64,000 bases of DNA from Vespa crabro (GCF_910589235.1 NC_060959.1:3905263-3969262), one strand, 5' to 3'. Numbered from the stretch's first letter, positions 26,321 to 39,153 are shown. Notes: generated by a model not told the origin, from the sequence alone. Numbers and translations: made by a program.

Positions 26321-26540
26321 AGATGATGATAATGATAATAGTTACCTCATATGTCATTTTACAACTCTTGGTAAAACTAAGAAATTGTAAAAATGATTTT
26401 ACAATCTTGTGTACACATAATTTACCGCATAAGGGCTTTTGAGCGACCCGTGGTAGTACTGTGTTGACATATAGGTATGAAATATGTATGTATATATACA
26501 TCGTATATATACATAAACATTATGCAGTTATGAAAATGAA
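26321..26540 (+). repeat. Dispersed ~200-bp repeat, copy A
   Basis: Shares its order of motifs with 28145-28340 in the same orientation: GATGATAAYGATAAT, then a short A-rich stretch with TTGTAAAAAT, then ACCGCATAAG, TTTGAGC, a variable dozen, then TAAGTATGAAATAT or close variants, a TA-rich patch, and ATTATGCARTTAT. Similarity of the core is roughly three quarters by eye. The family is unknown to me; it could be a MITE, a solo LTR or a SINE-like element. Confidence 0.7.
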
Positions 26541-26699
26541 AGAGAAAAAATATATGATTATTCTGAATTAAAAATCTACATGCTTAGGTAACTAGATGTA
26601 CACCTAAGTGTAATGTTATTGCAGGCCATAGATGTCCACACAATATTTAACGAGCGTGACTCTATTTTTATAACTATAAATCTAAAGATTTTACTACTT

Positions 26700-26990
26700 T
26701 AAAACTTTCAAAATGTAAGGACTCGATTTTAATTTAAAAAGAAAAAATACAAGGGCTCAAATTTAATTTAAAAAAGAAAATACGACTTCAATTTAAAAAG
26801 AAAAATGCAATGACTCGACCATACTTTAAAATGAAATATTAACTCTATTTTGAAAATATTCTATGACTCGATTTTACTTTAACAAAAAATTGAAAAAACT
26901 CTGTTAATTAAATAAAACTCTATATAATAGTAAATAATAAATAATAAAAAACTCTATTAACTAACTGCAAAAGCTTGACTCTAATCACAA
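26700..26990 (+). repeat. Degenerate ~30-bp tandem repeat
   Basis: Seven or eight diverged units, each starting with a form of GACTCGATTTT or ACTCTATT, followed by AATTTAAAAAGAAAAATA-like A-rich sequence. Starts are near 26719, 26752, 26783, 26813, 26840, 26865 and 26898. It lies between the two copies of the dispersed repeat. Confidence 0.6.
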
Positions 26991-26999
26991 GGGCTCTGA

Positions 27000-27440
27000 T
27001 TTTTCACGTACGCAAATACGGAATGTCGTAGCAAGGAGATAGAATGAAATCCATCATCTCCATCCAGTATCAAACTACTACTACACTACTACAAGTATAA
27101 GAATCAACGTTCTAATAAGATAAAGGGGATTTTTATAAGTCCAAAGCCATTAACAAAGGGTTCGACATGCCGATCACCTCCGAAAAATGATTTATAGTCG
27201 AAATTTGTCCTCTTGAGCCGCAGTTTGTGGGAGCCTCTTCAGCATATAGCCTCTTCTTGTTTCGTGCTCTAACCATTGTATTGAAGCATTCCTTACGTGC
27301 GAACGCATGAAAAGTTGACGCATCAAAAAACGACCTACCACTTAAAACAACACACCCACAAAAAATAACATGCTGCAGTGGATTATAATCCACTATAGTA
27401 TAGTATATTTATAGTATACTATAAGAATGAAATCGTAATA
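27000..27440. other. Unclassified, more GC-balanced block with a hairpin
   Basis: This stretch is visibly less AT-rich than its surroundings, and a minus-strand frame is open for 86 codons (27393-27133), but the translation resembles no family I recognise. On the minus strand a TATAAAA is followed by GTAGTAGTGTAGTAGTAGT, an LTR-like look. At 27393-27424 is a TATAGTATA palindromic cluster. It may be part of an old element bounded by the two dispersed repeats. Confidence 0.35.
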
Positions 27441-28144
27441 GACCTATTCTTGACCTGATCTCACTTTACGCAACAAGACTCAAACAACTTGTGTGCATTG
27501 AATGAGACTAAGGGGAATTGGGAAGTAAAAAGAAATTGGGAAGTAAAAAACACATTCGTAATTTTTTTTATTACTTTTTTTTTTATTTAACCTAACGAGC
27601 AGTAAGTGCTTGCAATGTAAAATATCGATTTCTTCTGAATAATATAACTACTGAAGCATGGCGAAATTCGCGAATGCATCACCCCAAACGCCACTGACGA
27701 ATCCCAACACGTATCCTTAACTGCGTTTCCTGTTCTACCTGGGTACGTCTCGGTTTTCTAATGATCTTTATTTATTTATTTATTAAAAAAAAAAAAAAAG
27801 AAAATAATTAAAGATTTATTAATATTTAACTTATACCGTTAAGCTATCCTAGCTTACGGACAATCAATAGACTCAAAGAATCCATCAACCATATATATTT
27901 ACACAGGCATATGTAATCGAATGCTCCAACAAACATAATATTCATTTTAATCGATGAATCTATTAAGATTAACTGCTTGCACTTAACAAATGAAAAAGTT
28001 TTGATAATCACAAGAATTTTAATATTCACAAGATTTGATAATAATTTAATAGATCACAAGAATTATAATATTTCCATTTTACGTATGCAAATATATTTTA
28101 CTTTGAGTAAGTACTCACACAAAAGAAGGAGAAAGGGGAGGAGG

Positions 28145-28340
28145 AGGATGATAACGATAATGATTATAATAGTTACTACATCATGGTAAAAGTAGAATTG
28201 TAAAAATTCTTATACTACTTTACTACATTAAACACCGCATAAGAACCTTTGAGCAAGCCGCTATAGCTGTATTAACATCTAAGTATGAAATATATATATA
28301 TATCTCATATATATATAGATACAAATTATGCAATTATAAA
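28145..28340 (+). repeat. Dispersed ~200-bp repeat, copy B
   Basis: Direct-orientation partner of the repeat at 26321-26540, about 1.8 kb away. It has the same order of short conserved blocks (GATGATAACGATAAT, ACCGCATAAG, TTTGAGC, AAGTATGAAATAT, ATTATGCAATTAT). Confidence 0.7.
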
Positions 28341-28860
28341 GTTTCATTATAAAAACATATTTATTGAAATATTTAATTTATATAAAAACCAATCTCGGAT
28401 GATTCCTTTCATTAAACGACTGTTTTAATGAACGAATGGAATTATGATTCAGCACTTAACTGACAGAATTCATCTGTCAAATAGAGAGTTTGTCTTTTTA
28501 TTTATTTGTTGGTATATCAATATATAAAATATCGAAATAGAATACGATTAAATAACCTAAGAATGAAACAATACATGAAACACTACACCACATTAAATGC
28601 TTTATTTATACGAAATCCGGTAAATAAATGCTCGATTTCATAACTAATATTGCGGACAAACATTAAGAAAGAAAAAGAATAGTAATTAACAGCACTGTTA
28701 ATTAAATAAACAAATTAGATGAAATAAGAATATCATGACATAATAATAATAAAAAATTCACTAGAAAAAAATATATTAGAGACTACACATATAGGGAACC
28801 ATTCGTAAGTAAAACCAAAGTCTTACTCACACTTTTTTGCTCACTTTTGCTCGTTTCGGA

Positions 28861-29337
28861 CATTAATTATTAGGAGAAACGATAAATTCAGAGAAGTATT
28901 GTTACCAATTAGACAAATAAAAACAACAATTGAACAAAAACGTTCAGAAATAACGAATCGGAAGGGCGTCGTGTTTCGTCAGGACAATGCGAGACCTTAT
29001 GTGTCTTTCATAACTCAATAAAAGTTGTTGGAGCTTGGTTAGGATGTTCTACCCCATCCACCATATTCACTAGACCTCACCTATTCCGATCATTACAAAA
29101 TTCCCTTAATAGAAAAAACTTCAACTCTTTGATCGATATAAAAAATCATGTAAAAAAGTTTTTCGCTGAAAAACCTGAGAGATTCTGGAAGGAAGGAATT
29201 TTCAAGTTGTCTGAAAGATGGAAAAAAGTTGTAGAACAGAATGGCACCTATATAATTTAATAAATGTATACTAAAATTTAAATCTTCTGCGTTTCAATTT
29301 TTCTTCAAAATCGGCACAAATTTTCCGAACAACCCAA
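28861..29337 (+). mobile_element. 3' half of a decayed mariner (Tc1/mariner) transposon
   Basis: The plus strand encodes, with frameshifts and a stop, the C-terminal half of a mariner transposase: INSEKYC, a QDNARP-like block containing the second catalytic Asp, an HPP-YS-D block with the third Asp, then FFAEKPERFWKEGIFKL and KKVVEQNGTYI ahead of the stop near 29260. Beyond the stop lies a typical 3' terminal inverted repeat, about 29307-29336, containing CGGCACAAATTTTCCGAAC followed by AACCCA; the flank begins with TA. The 5' half and 5' inverted repeat are missing, so the copy is dead. Confidence 0.88.
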
Positions 29338-29673
29338 TACATATATATACATGTATACTTATGTGTATATGATTTGAAAACCATATATAAGACGAAATTC
29401 AATTGATCGCGACTAATTAATGAAAGATTATTAATTTGAGTATCGTTAATGAATGAAAAAAGTATCGATATCGTGAAAATAGAAGCTGAAAATTCGAAAT
29501 AAAAAGTATTTCTAAAAGACGCCAAGACGCAGATTTTATTTTCGTGGATATCTTTTCAACAAGACGATGCCACGATTTGCAAACGTTGATTCGTGAAAAT
29601 TACATTTCCGACAATTGATTGATATGTAAAACAGAGGTACGTTAGAAAAAATATACTAATTATCTGTAATTAA

Positions 29674-29777
29674 CGAGACAACGAAGCTCCGTTGTCATCG
29701 GTACCACAAAATGATTAAAAATGATCGAGACAACGAAGCTCCGCTGTCATCGGTACCACAAAATAATTAAAACTGAT
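29674..29777. repeat. 52-bp tandem duplication containing a hairpin
   Basis: Two head-to-tail copies (29674-29725 and 29726-29777) differ at a handful of bases. Each has an inverted repeat at its left end: GACAACG, loop AAGCTC, CGTTGTC (29677-29696). The stem is perfect in copy 1 and has one G-T wobble in copy 2. Confidence 0.9.
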
Positions 29778-31240
29778 AAGAATAATCAACAGCAAAGAAA
29801 CTAAGTGGATTCTCAAGCATGTGCAATATGTCACCTATGCAATATCCACCCCACAAAGCTTGTAATTTTTCGATCTATTATAAAAGAATATCGAAATATT
29901 AGAAATATAATATACGAACTTAAAAACTATCTAAACGGATATTTTGTTAGTCCAAACTATGAAAATTTATAATTAATATAGAAATAAAGTAGAAAACATG
30001 AAAAAAATTATAAGGAAAATGTCCATCTTCTTGCATAGAATTATTTTCCATATGAATATCTTTTATTCTCGACGTTGTCACTACTTGTTAAAAATGTCGA
30101 TTAAAAATCATTTATTCGAAAATCGATTGGTATATTGGAAGATTCTTTAAGTTAAAATACATGTTAATTTTCATTTACTTACATACACTCTAATTTGTCG
30201 TCACACACCCATAGCTTTTTTTTAGTCAAAACTATATATTTTATACATATGTGTGTATGTATAGACACACATATAGGAAAAATTCTAGAAAGTGGCCACT
30301 ATTAACTTTGATTCTAAAATAAAGTATTAAAAGTAAATTCTTGTACGATAAGATACAATAAATTTATTACGTAATACACCATATGATTTTGTAAATACCT
30401 CAGTGTTTTTTTATTTTTTATATTATGCATATTAAATATAAATTAATATTATTTACAAATTAATATAATTTTTCGATCCGGCTATGTAATAACCATCAAA
30501 TGGTCACTTTGTATAGCGGAAATTAATACAATAAAAACACAAATTTATAAAGGAAAGTATAGCTTATATATATTTTGAATTATTAACGAAATAAATCTTC
30601 ATAAGCAAAAAAAAACATGAAACATCTAAAAGAATCTTGTTTAATCTGATTAAAAAAGAATGAAAAAAACAAAATGATAACTAATATAGAAAAAGCATCT
30701 GTAATATAGAAATAAAAAATTATCTACGACAATCATCGCATTCAAAATCATTCTCCTCTTTGTCACTGCAAACTCACCCCTCGTGGGCCAATCGAAAACA
30801 TCCGAAGCATCTGATGTATTCATTTCTTGTTCTTTCGAAAAAATATACCGAAATTTATTCGAAATAATAAATATATTATTTATTAATGTTGTTTTTAAAC
30901 TCATTATTTTATACGATCGTATAAAATTAATCATAATTAATGCAATTTATCGATTTATAACAGCATTAAATATAAAATATTCTATAATGACAGGGAGAAA
31001 AAAAGAATGGAAAAGAGAGAGAGAGAGAAAGAAAGAGAAAGATAGAAAAAGAATGAATTTTAAATCAGTATTACTTCATTTATAGATAGAGTGCGCAGTG
31101 TATTTGCGCACATGCTTCCACGTAGTGACAGGCGGGGAAATAACATAACCTTCGGTACGTCTGTAAATATTTAGTTATTATAAATTTTAATCAGTTTATG
31201 GATTAAATCATTAAGATAATCAAATAATAAATAATACAAC
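29778..31240. other. AT-rich intergenic DNA and SEC13 promoter
   Basis: No gene is visible. A purine-rich GA tract lies at about 31000-31050. Just after it, at 31091-31111, is a perfect 7-bp inverted repeat, GTGCGCA and TGCGCAC, with a 7-bp loop. It is 130 bp upstream of the SEC13 start codon and thus probably in its promoter or 5' UTR. Confidence 0.5.
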
Positions 31241-32365
31241 ATGGTGTCTGTTCTAAATACTGTTGATACAAATCACGAAGATATGATCCATGATGCTGAA
31301 ATGGATTATTATGGTTTGAGGTTAGCAACATGTTCAAGTGACAATTCTGTAAAGATTTTTGACTTAAAAAATGGATCGCAGAGTTTAGTTGCAGATCTTA
31401 AAGGACACGTAGGTCCAGTGTGGCAAGTTGCTTGGGCACATCCCAAATTTGGAAACATTCTAGCTTCATGTAGTTATGATCGGTTGGTTCCTTTTTATTG
31501 ATAACTATTGTCATATGTCAGCAATTTGAATGCAAGCATATCATTTGTTTAATTTAATATCTTATATTTTATAGAAAAGTTATTATCTGGAAAGAACTTG
31601 GTGAATGGACAAAAATCTATGAACATACAGGACATGATTCTTCAGTCAATTCAGTTGCTTGGGCACCACATGAATTTGGTTTGATTTTAGCCTGTGGTAG
31701 TTCAGATGGTTCCATTTCTATACTTACTAATAATGCCGATACCTGGGATACACAAAAAATAACAAATGCACATACTATTGGATGTAATGCAGTAAGTTGG
31801 TGCCCTGCAATAGATACTAGTTTTGATTCAAATAATATTCAACAAAAAACTGGTCCAGTAAAAAGATTAGCTACTGGAGGTTGTGATAATTTAGTAAAGA
31901 TATGGAAAGAAGAAGGTGACAGATGGATAGAAGAAAATAAACTAGAAGCTCATAGTGACTGGGTAACTCAATTTTTTAAATTTATATTCTTGAATTTAAT
32001 TCATAATATATGATTATTTTTAAAAAATTATATTTTAATTCGACTTTTTCTGATAGGTACGTGATGTTGAATGGGCCCCAGCAGTTGGACCTTCTAGAGC
32101 TACCTTAGCTTCATGTTCTCAAGATCGTCGTGTAGTTATATGGACATCAAACGATTACTTGAATTGGACATCAAATGTTCTTAATATTTTTGATGATGTA
32201 ATTTGGAATGTTAGTTGGTCTCTGACAGGTGGTATTTTAGCAGTTAGTGGTGGAGATAATAAAGTTTCTCTTTGGCGTGAAAATTCAGAAGGTCAATGGG
32301 CATGTATCTCTGAATTAAACAAAGGTCAAGGCAATCTCAATAATACAGATCAACGTACTTTGTAA
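31241..32365 (+). CDS. SEC13: SEC13, COPII coat and nuclear pore WD40 protein
   Basis: Six-bladed WD40 protein shared by the COPII outer coat (with SEC31), the Y-complex of the nuclear pore and the GATOR2/SEA complex. Exons are 31241-31482, 31575-31962 and 32057-32365; the 939-nt CDS gives 312 aa (human 322). The start MVSVLNTVDTNHEDMIHDAE and the blades follow the family closely: YYGLRLATCSSDNSVKIFDL, HPKFGNILASCSYDRKVIIW, GHDSSVNSVAWAPHEFGL, HTIGCNAVSWCP, LATGGCDNLVKIWKEE, HSDWVRDVEWAPAVG, CSQDRRVVIW and ILAVSGGDNKVSLW. Introns are GT-AG; the first donor is GTTGGT. The gene is convergent with Ski2, with 580 bp between the stops. Confidence 0.97.
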
Positions 32366-32567
32366 TTTAATTAGTAAAATATATATTTTATATAAGTATA
32401 TATGTTAACGGAAATATGTTACTGCAAAGTTGCTTACAGATATATCCTAACCAAAATTTTAGAATATAAATTAAACTCTTAAGTTTATAAAATCATTTAT
32501 TCTTGTTTTTACTTAATCGGAAAGATTTTACTCAATTCTAGATTTGCAACTTAAAAAAGGATAAAAT

Positions 32568-32660
<93 letters not shown>

Positions 32661-32945
32661 CAAATATAACAATAAATTTTTAGTAAGATTGTCCAAGTTA
32701 TTATTACAAAAAAGAAAGAATATTAATTGACAATATTTATTCTGCAATATTTAATATTTTAAATATTTTAATATTGCTTTAATTATCTATATATAACAAA
32801 AATATCACATTTATTTCCAAATTCATTATTTTTGAAATTTTACAATAATAAATTATTATCTTTATATTTAATGTCACATACAAACATCTGATCATTTGTT
32901 TCCAACAAGAAAATAGTAAGTTTATAATTACAATTTACTCCATAA
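32366..32945. other. Convergent 3' region of SEC13 and Ski2 with compound microsatellite
   Basis: Holds both 3' UTRs. A compound (CT)n-(TA)n microsatellite occupies about 32570-32656. A minus-strand AATAAA at 32810-32815 is a reasonable poly(A) signal for Ski2. Confidence 0.7.
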
Positions 32946-35900
32946 TTAATCTTGAGTGTATAAGGACGCAGCAAAAACTATGTCACGTTTTATTGCTGTG
33001 GATGCTTCTTCCATTTTTTCTTTTAAAACTGGATCACCAATTGTCACAGCTGCATTTCTCACATCTTGCAAGGTCTCATTAAGTTGTTGAATGCATCTAA
33101 CTATAATACCTTCTTGCACATCAATTTTCTGCATTATTTCAGCAAATGATTTTGATTGTGCCCATTCATAAACAACTTCAACCAGACCAAAATTCAATGG
33201 TTGTAGTGTATTCAAATTATAAATTTGTTCTAAGTTTTGTAACTCGGCATGTACATTTTGCATAATTTGATGTTCCTAAAAAAAATGGTTAATCAATAAC
33301 AATCAATTATTACATATCTCTTTCTTATTATTTTTAATTATAAAATATTTAGTCAATTCAATAAAGAAAAAACAAGAAATTCTATTAAATTTTACCTTTC
33401 TCAAGTGATGAAAATCAACTGGAAATGTCGATTCAGAATTTGACTTTTGATGAAATATCAAAGCAGATAATAGTGCAGCAATTTCAGCTGGTTGCAAAAC
33501 AGTTAAAACATTTTTTAGAATTAGCTCTGTTATGAGTAACTCGTTAATTCCTATTTGCAATGCAACTCTGCCTTTTAAAGCAACTGCAAAATGATATGTA
33601 AAGAATAGAAAAACAATTTTCACAATTTTAAACAATGTATTATGAAAACATATAAAGTTTACTAACTTCTTTCATCACTATCTATATATCCTAGATGTTT
33701 AAGAAGTGAAACCATATTTATATAATCTGGATATAAAGATAATCCTTCATCACTAAGACTAAGTTGAAGTTTTTTCCGTTCTGTTTCCAATTCATTTCGA
33801 TAAAATACAGTTTCAAATTGTTCTTCAAAGTTAAGAATATCAATACATTTCATGCTGCTAAGAGCTTGTTTCTGTTTGCATAAATGTTTCATTCTGGGAT
33901 TTAGGTTTTCAGTTACTTTCATTGTAACGTAAGGTAATAATATACTATCATCATTAGCAGCATTTAAAGATATTGCCATTAATTCTTGAATAGCTGTTTG
34001 ACAAGTTGGACCAGGTAGATCATGCCTATAGACAGTTTAAGATACAATATACATACAATAAACTTTAAATTTATTTATTATTATATTATTATTTTGTTTA
34101 CCTAAATCTTGATATTTGTCTTTTTTCCCAATCTTTCAATACCATACCACAATCAACTTTAACTTGACAATTTGTTATTTCTAGTATATTCCATGCAGAA
34201 ATCGTTATAACTTCATGTGATGGAACCCCACTTGGTACAAATATATCTTTTTTGGTTAGACTGATAATACTATACCAACTTTCAGATTTTTCTTTACAGA
34301 TTACATTATTAGAATTTTCTAATAATCTATCATTATTAACATTTTGTGCATTTGTATCTTTTAATATCAATACTTTATATTGATTTCCATTTTGTTTACG
34401 TGAAAGTACATCCAATAGTAGAGCTAAGTTTCTATAATGATTTTCATATGATATGATTAAAATTCTACCCTTAGTTAAACTATTTATTGCTTTTTTAGAT
34501 TCAAGCATATAAGGTTTCAAATAACGAAGTTCTTGTAAATAATTAATTGCAATTTCATAAAAACCAGATAATTTCTTTTGTATATTCGTCAATGGTGGTA
34601 ATGCTGCTAATTTCTCTTCAACTTTACGTAAATCAATTTGGTATTTATCTTCTTTTAATATTAGATATGACTCTTTAAATGATCTGCGCATCATGGATTC
34701 TACAGTAACTAGTTCATTTGTTCTTCTCAAATTTAAAACCATAGAATATGTTACTTTAAATTGTGATTCCAATGTTTTTGCTTCACCTTGCATCATCGGC
34801 ATTAATTCATTAAAGTGTGGAACTTCTGTATTACATATTACTATAACTGTACCAGTTATATCATGACCTCTTCGACCAGCACGTCCAGCCATTTGGATGT
34901 ATTCGGTAGGATACAAGGTACGAAATCCATTACCATCATATTTAGTTATTGAATCAAATACCACTGTCCGTGCTGGCATATTGACTCCCATAGCAAATGT
35001 TTCAGTTGCAAATAATAACTACAATATAACATACAATCAAAACAGAATCTTACTTTTTTTTTTCATCACAATATATAACAACTGTCCTAATAATAATAAA
35101 TAAGAATAAGTTACCTTAACAACACCGTTTTGGAAAAGCATCTCTACAGTTTCCTTTAAAATAGGCAATATCCCACTATGATGTACACCAATACCGTTTT
35201 CTAAAAGATTTTGCATCATACAAACTTGTGGTAATTGCTTATCACTACCTTTCAAATATTTCATAATATGCTGGTAAAAGCGTTTTACTTCCATTTTTTC
35301 AGCTAATGTAGTTAGTTGAATATTCATTAATCTGTTTGCGTTGATATCACAACGTTTCCTAGACAATGTAAATACAACAACAGGCAATTTATCCTAAAAA
35401 TGTATGTTCTTTCAATAAAAGCTTTTAAATACAAGAAAACAAAATATGAATATTCTTAAGTTTTTTTATCATACATTATGTTTTAAGTAATTCACAAAAT
35501 TCTTCCATAACATCATTTGCTCTTTTGCAGAAAATCTCTTTTTTCTATCTTTTGTGTTAGTGTTTTTGCTTTGTAGGCTTTTAACAGATTGAACATTTTT
35601 TGTTGCTTGATGCCATCTATAAGAAATATTTGGTATATTAAAATTAATTCTAATACTATCCTAAACTTATTGTTTGTAAAATTCTAATAACAAAACCAAT
35701 ACAAAAAATTCAATTACCCATTCAATGAAAATTCTTCATTTGAATCAAGAACTAAAACTAATGTGCCACGTTCCTTGTCATTAGTAGGAGTATACAAATA
35801 ATGTTGCAATGGTATAGGTCTCTTTAAAGTGCTGATTACGTACATTTTCCGTTTTTTGATACGACCAACCCAATTTGCAAATATTATTGGTTTTGGCACA

Positions 35901-37793
35901 GTTGCTGACAGCATAACTATATTGACAGTTTGTGGTAAAAGAATCACTATTTCTTCCCATACATGACCCCGCTATATATTTATGAAATACTATAGTTGTA
36001 ACTTTAAATAATACTAATAAATAGTAGACAATAATAATAAATATAAAATAATTTAACATGCTATATTTTAGAAATAAAAAAAATTTGCTTTATATACATT
36101 ATATATAGAAAATAGAAATATTTTCTAAACAAATAATATAAGATATATAAAATATAAATAATATAAGATTTTTTAATACAATTAAAAAATTGGTGTCTTT
36201 CAAATTCGTAATCTTTGAAATAGTGCAAAAATAATACTTACATCCTCATTATTAATATAATGTACTTCATCAAATATTACAAATTCTAAATCCCTAAGAA
36301 CTTCTGATGCTCCATATATCATTGATTGTAATATTTCAGTAGTCATAATAAGACAAGATGCACTCTCATTGATTTGAATATCCCCTGTTATTAAACCAAC
36401 ACTTTCAAATTTCTTTTTAAAATCACGATATTTTTGATTTGACAGTGCTTTGATAGGAGAAGTATAAATTACCCTTAAATAATAAAATTGCAATCACAGA
36501 TAAATATGCTAATCATATAAAAGAAATTATTTTACTTCATAAGTAATTTTTACCTTGTCATATGTTTCTGAGTTAAAGCAATAGCATACTCAGCTACAGT
36601 AGTTTTTCCTGCAGAAGTGTGCGCTGCAACAAAAACATTACAATTCTCTTCTAACTTAAGTATAGCCTGTTTTTGGAAAGTATCCAATTCATATTCAAAT
36701 GTCATTGCTGGATCAGGAATTTTCTTCTCAAAATCTGTTATTGGCACAGAAACATCTATTTGTTCTGCCCATTCCATTTCAATAATTTTAGATGGTTCTT
36801 CAGAAATGTTTAAAACTGGTATTTCTGGTTCTATTGGTAACAATGGAATATCTTCTAATGCAGGTATTTGTGGAGACTCCTGTACATCATCATCTTTTAG
36901 TTCTTGCACAGATGACCAGAGATTAAGCTCACGCTCTTCTTGTTCTACAAGAGCCATTAAATTTATTTTACTTGTTATATCATCTTCAATTTGTACTTTT
37001 GCTTTTGATACTTTAGTTGGTTTATTTATTGATTCCTGCTTTGGCGTACAATTATCAGCTTCAAATTCTATCCCAGAACTAAATCCTTTTGCTAGTGTCC
37101 TTAAATTCCTCTCAAAATCAATATTTTCTGTCATCTCATCTGTTACAATAGGTTCATCAAATCCACCAGGCAAAAATGGTATGTTAGTAATATTGCCTAG
37201 ACCAAATATTAATTTTTTGTAAAATATTATTAATTAACATATTGCATTTTTGTAGACATGTTTGTAAAATATTTTGAAAAGTATATAAAGTACCTCTAAC
37301 ATCATCTGTAACAGATCCAGGTATACGTTTCATAGACATTGAATTTCTTGCATTTTCTCCGACTCCTTTTAAAATAACTTCTTGCATTTGTCCAACACGA
37401 CCTGTTACTGGATCACGATCAAATTTTAAAGTTGTACTAAGTGGTGCTAAATCAAATTCTAATAAAGAACAAATATCAGGTTCTCTGGGCCAATAACATT
37501 GAGCATGATCAAGTTGATGTATGGGAAGCCGTTCAGGGCATTCAATATACTCCTTTAATTCAGTTTTTATATCAGGCCAGATAGGTGGAAGCTCAAATGG
37601 TAGCTACAAATATATAACACATATATATTTCAAAAATATATATATATATTTACAAAATAATATAAATATCTAGCACAATTGAAAGAAAACAATACAACAT
37701 TTTGATTAATATATATATATATAAAAGGTAAATATTATATATCATGATACTAAATAATATAAATATTATATATTTTCAAAAAATTACCTCCAT
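32946..37793 (-). CDS. SKIC2: Ski2/SKIC2 (SKIV2L, fly twister) RNA helicase of the Ski complex
   Basis: DExH-box helicase that feeds mRNA into the cytoplasmic exosome together with Ski3 and Ski8. Exons (minus): 37793-37788, 37603-37294, 37196-36554, 36473-36242, 35971-35718, 35616-35475, 35393-35115, 35018-34102, 34025-33667, 33583-33396 and 33275-32946. The CDS is 3660 nt, 1219 aa (human 1246). Visible motifs: PGGFDEP; FQKQAI Q-motif-like block; motif I AAHTSAGKT; Ia YTSPIKALSNQKYRDF; II DEVHYI; III MLSATVP; GVHHSGILPILKE; FAMGVNMPARTVVFDS; VI QMAGRAGRRG; a C-terminal DSHCT domain (LNFGLVEVVYEWA) and the ending RDIVFAASLYTQ. The MAGRAGRRG and SLYTQ signatures separate Ski2 from MTR4 when taken with the long N-terminal arm. 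The first coding exon carries only ATG-GAG. Confidence 0.96.
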
Positions 37794-39153
37794 TTTAAGA
37801 TGTTTTATATTTATCACTTTAGTTGATATTAGAAATATTTATTAGACACATGCCGTTATTGAAAAGATTTGAATAGGTATTAAACATAAGCTAAAATAGA
37901 AAAAAAATAAAAATTAAATTAAAATATTAACAAAATAAAATTGATTAATTTATATAGTTTATTTATTGTAATCATCTGTGAGAAAATCAATTTAATTTTG
38001 AAATGTTCCAATCATGTTATGAAATTATGTATTAACCTATTATTTATTTTCGAAGATCTACAAATATTTACAAAACATTTTATTACTTAACCAGTCTACA
38101 AAAACAAAATTTTTCATAAATTTTATACGTTCTATACGCTTAGAAACAATGAAATAAAAAAAGAAAATTACTTTATAAACTAAATTATAAATAAAATAAA
38201 ATTAGTAATACTCAATATAAATACATAAATATATAATAATTGTACATTGATCATCATTATTATATATCACTTCATTTTATTTTACATCCAAAGTCTGTTA
38301 CGACTTGTTTTTTATTTCAATGATAAATATTCCTTATACTAACCAATCAACAGTTCGTTAAACTATGAATATCTAACTAAAGTTTATAAAAAAAGATAAA
38401 ACTTTAATTAAATATAATACTCAAGTAATAATATTTCCACATGAAAATATTTATTATATGTACAACAGAAAATTTATAACGTTTACTGTAATATAACCAT
38501 TTTACATTTGGCAACACTGACAGAACTACTATTACCTGAGATTTAAGATACAAATGTACGAGATTATCGATTAATCGAATATCAACATTTTCTGTTTTGA
38601 CTTCATTGATCATTCTACAATAAATATTCTTCAATTAATTTATTTATTTCATTTTGTTTTCCATAATCTTAAATACATAACGATATAATCAAATAAAGAT
38701 GCAAATATTGGGACATCATAAAATATCACAGACATTTCATCATTATGCAAGGAAAGGGATAAGAGATTTCATTTCCACAACAAAATGCAATAATTCAAAA
38801 TTTAAATAAAATCTTCAAAATCGTTCTATTTTTCAAAATTGAAAGAACCATTTTGTTTTTTATATTACCTATCGATATTACATTTATAAAACTCTAATGC
38901 ACATATACTTTAGCAAAAATAATCCAACATGCCTATTATAATAGAACTTAAAATTTATTAAAAATTTAAGCATAAAATTTCTTAATATTATATAGATATT
39001 AATATCATTTATATATTATACAATCAGACCATAAACTAATATCATAATTCTTGTAATTATACAAATGCAGAAATAATTTTGTATTCTTGGCATATATTAT
39101 CACAATCTTTGCTTTATAAAACACTTTTTTAGAACATATTCTTTTTAGATTAA

